From contig JAVCBZ010000039.1 of the NCBI GenBank assembly GCA_030765735.1, positions 1 through 5,324 of the forward strand: DNA of 5,324 nt, written 5' to 3'. Position numbers and translations under genes: made by a program. Positions 4,862 through 5,324 of the stretch are shown here, in pieces. Numbering within the stretch: the stretch's first letter is position 1; each line of letters begins with the position of its first letter. A model generated the notes under the pieces. That model worked only from the letters and a program-made list of their open reading frames with translations, did not search any database and was not told where the DNA came from. The stretch comes from Candidatus Susulua stagnicola (GTDB lineage: Bacteria; Omnitrophota; Gorgyraeia; Duberdicusellales; 4484-171).

Positions 4862-5324
4862 CCTATTACCTTTATAAATTTTATAATGAAATATATGCCT
4901 ACTAATGCTAAAGTTGCACTTAAAATCCTTTTTATAATTATAAGCCACAAACCCTGTTTTGGCAACTTTTGAATCAAACTAGCAAATGTACCTAATACGA
5001 TTAACAACGTGCCTTGGCCAAGAGAAAAAAGAAAAAGCGCTACAGCACCCCAAACAATATTTTGCTTTATCGAAATTAAACTTAAAATTGGACCTAGAAC
5101 TGGAAAATTACAAGGGATAAAAGCAAAGGCACTAATCATTCCTAAAATAAAAACCGAAAAAAGACTTCCTTTAACTTTGTAAGTACATCCTGGCCAAAAA
5201 GGTAAATTTATGCTAATAAGCCCCAAAGAAATAGCACTAAAAAGAAAAAATAAAATAGCTAAGACAATATAAGTTATTGGATTAATGAAAAGTGTCCCAA
5301 GTAATATACCGAAAAAAGCAGAAA
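4858..5324 (-). CDS. DsbD/CcdA-type membrane electron transporter, C-terminal part
   Basis: The frame is open to the right window edge, so this is the last 154 codons of a longer gene; TTG at 5226 is an internal codon, not the start. The product is an inner-membrane protein that carries electrons from cytoplasmic thioredoxin to envelope thioredoxins. Seen here are the tail of one membrane helix, a second helix followed by ISLGLISINLPFW, which resembles the DsbD segment before its mid-loop, then GSLFSVFILGMISAFAFIPCNFPVLGPIL, rich in Gly/Pro, with the single Cys expected as the second redox cysteine, and two more hydrophobic helices ending KFIKVIG. The first redox Cys and any N-terminal domain are outside. 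The short C terminus with no thioredoxin domain argues for a CcdA-like or split DsbD; the adjacent secreted thioredoxin fills that role. It ends in a 4-bp ATGA overlap with that gene. Family is fairly secure; DsbD versus CcdA is open. Confidence 0.85.
   Translation of the reverse strand, partial: SAFFGILLGTLFINPITYIVLAILFFLFSAISLGLISINLPFWPGCTYKVKGSLFSVFILGMISAFAFIPCNFPVLGPILSLISIKQNIVWGAVALFLFSLGQGTLLIVLGTFASLIQKLPKQGLWLIIIKRILSATLALVGIYFIIKFIKVIG

Noticed and set aside
4862..4948. Upstream extension of the thioredoxin-like gene
   Set aside because: It would put 29 unrelated residues before a clear signal peptide and overlap the membrane gene by 91 bp; the ATG at 4861 has a Shine-Dalgarno and an ATGA junction.
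5224..5226. TTG start for a 122-residue membrane protein
   Set aside because: The frame continues with no stop to the window edge, and the upstream residues continue the DsbD/CcdA-like membrane pattern, so TTG is internal.

Overview
This is an AT-rich window, roughly two-thirds A+T by eye, densely packed with bacterial genes that read cleanly in the standard code. Gene content is ordinary bacterial housekeeping plus envelope proteins. Two proteins have Sec-type signal peptides and one is a DsbD/CcdA-like membrane electron carrier. The GTCAT/TGAG-type palindromic repeat, the high A+T, the compact operons and the protein style suggest an uncultivated or candidate-phylum bacterium. Omnitrophota-like is my guess from the look of the proteins; it rests on memory and has not been tested.

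The left and central part (3057 down to 1, minus strand) is one apparent operon. Its order is proC (pyrroline-5-carboxylate reductase), then an S-methyl-5'-thioadenosine phosphorylase (mtnP), a PfkB-family kinase, and the first 141 codons of ileS, which runs off the left edge. proC and mtnP are 2 bp apart. mtnP and the kinase overlap by 4 bp (ATGA). Between the kinase and ileS sits a ~53-bp imperfect palindrome bordered by 7-bp direct repeats GGGTCAT. This element supplies the apparent Shine-Dalgarno of ileS and abuts or contains its start codon. The operon combines proline synthesis, methylthioadenosine recycling, a kinase of unknown substrate and an aminoacyl-tRNA synthetase, so it looks like a growth-linked unit rather than a single pathway.

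The divergent spacer (3058-3226, 169 bp) holds candidate promoters in both directions and three short inverted repeats. The rightward promoter is an extended -10 (TG-A-TATAAT) whose predicted start site almost coincides with the best start codon of the next gene, suggesting a leaderless or near-leaderless mRNA.

The right part holds one plus-strand gene (3236-4393). It encodes a secreted protein of unknown function with a long, probably helical N-terminal region and a C-terminal CARDB-like beta-sandwich. A minus-strand redox pair converges on it: the C-terminal part of a DsbD/CcdA-type membrane protein (entering from the right edge), overlapping by ATGA a secreted TlpA/ResA-like thioredoxin with a CPSC active site. 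Together they should pass electrons across the inner membrane to an unidentified envelope substrate.

I see no tRNA, rRNA, CRISPR array, insertion sequence or phage gene. No wholly new system is evident. The best leads are the palindrome at the ileS start, the orphan kinase coupled to mtnP, the leaderless-looking promoter, and the unplaced secreted CARDB-like protein.
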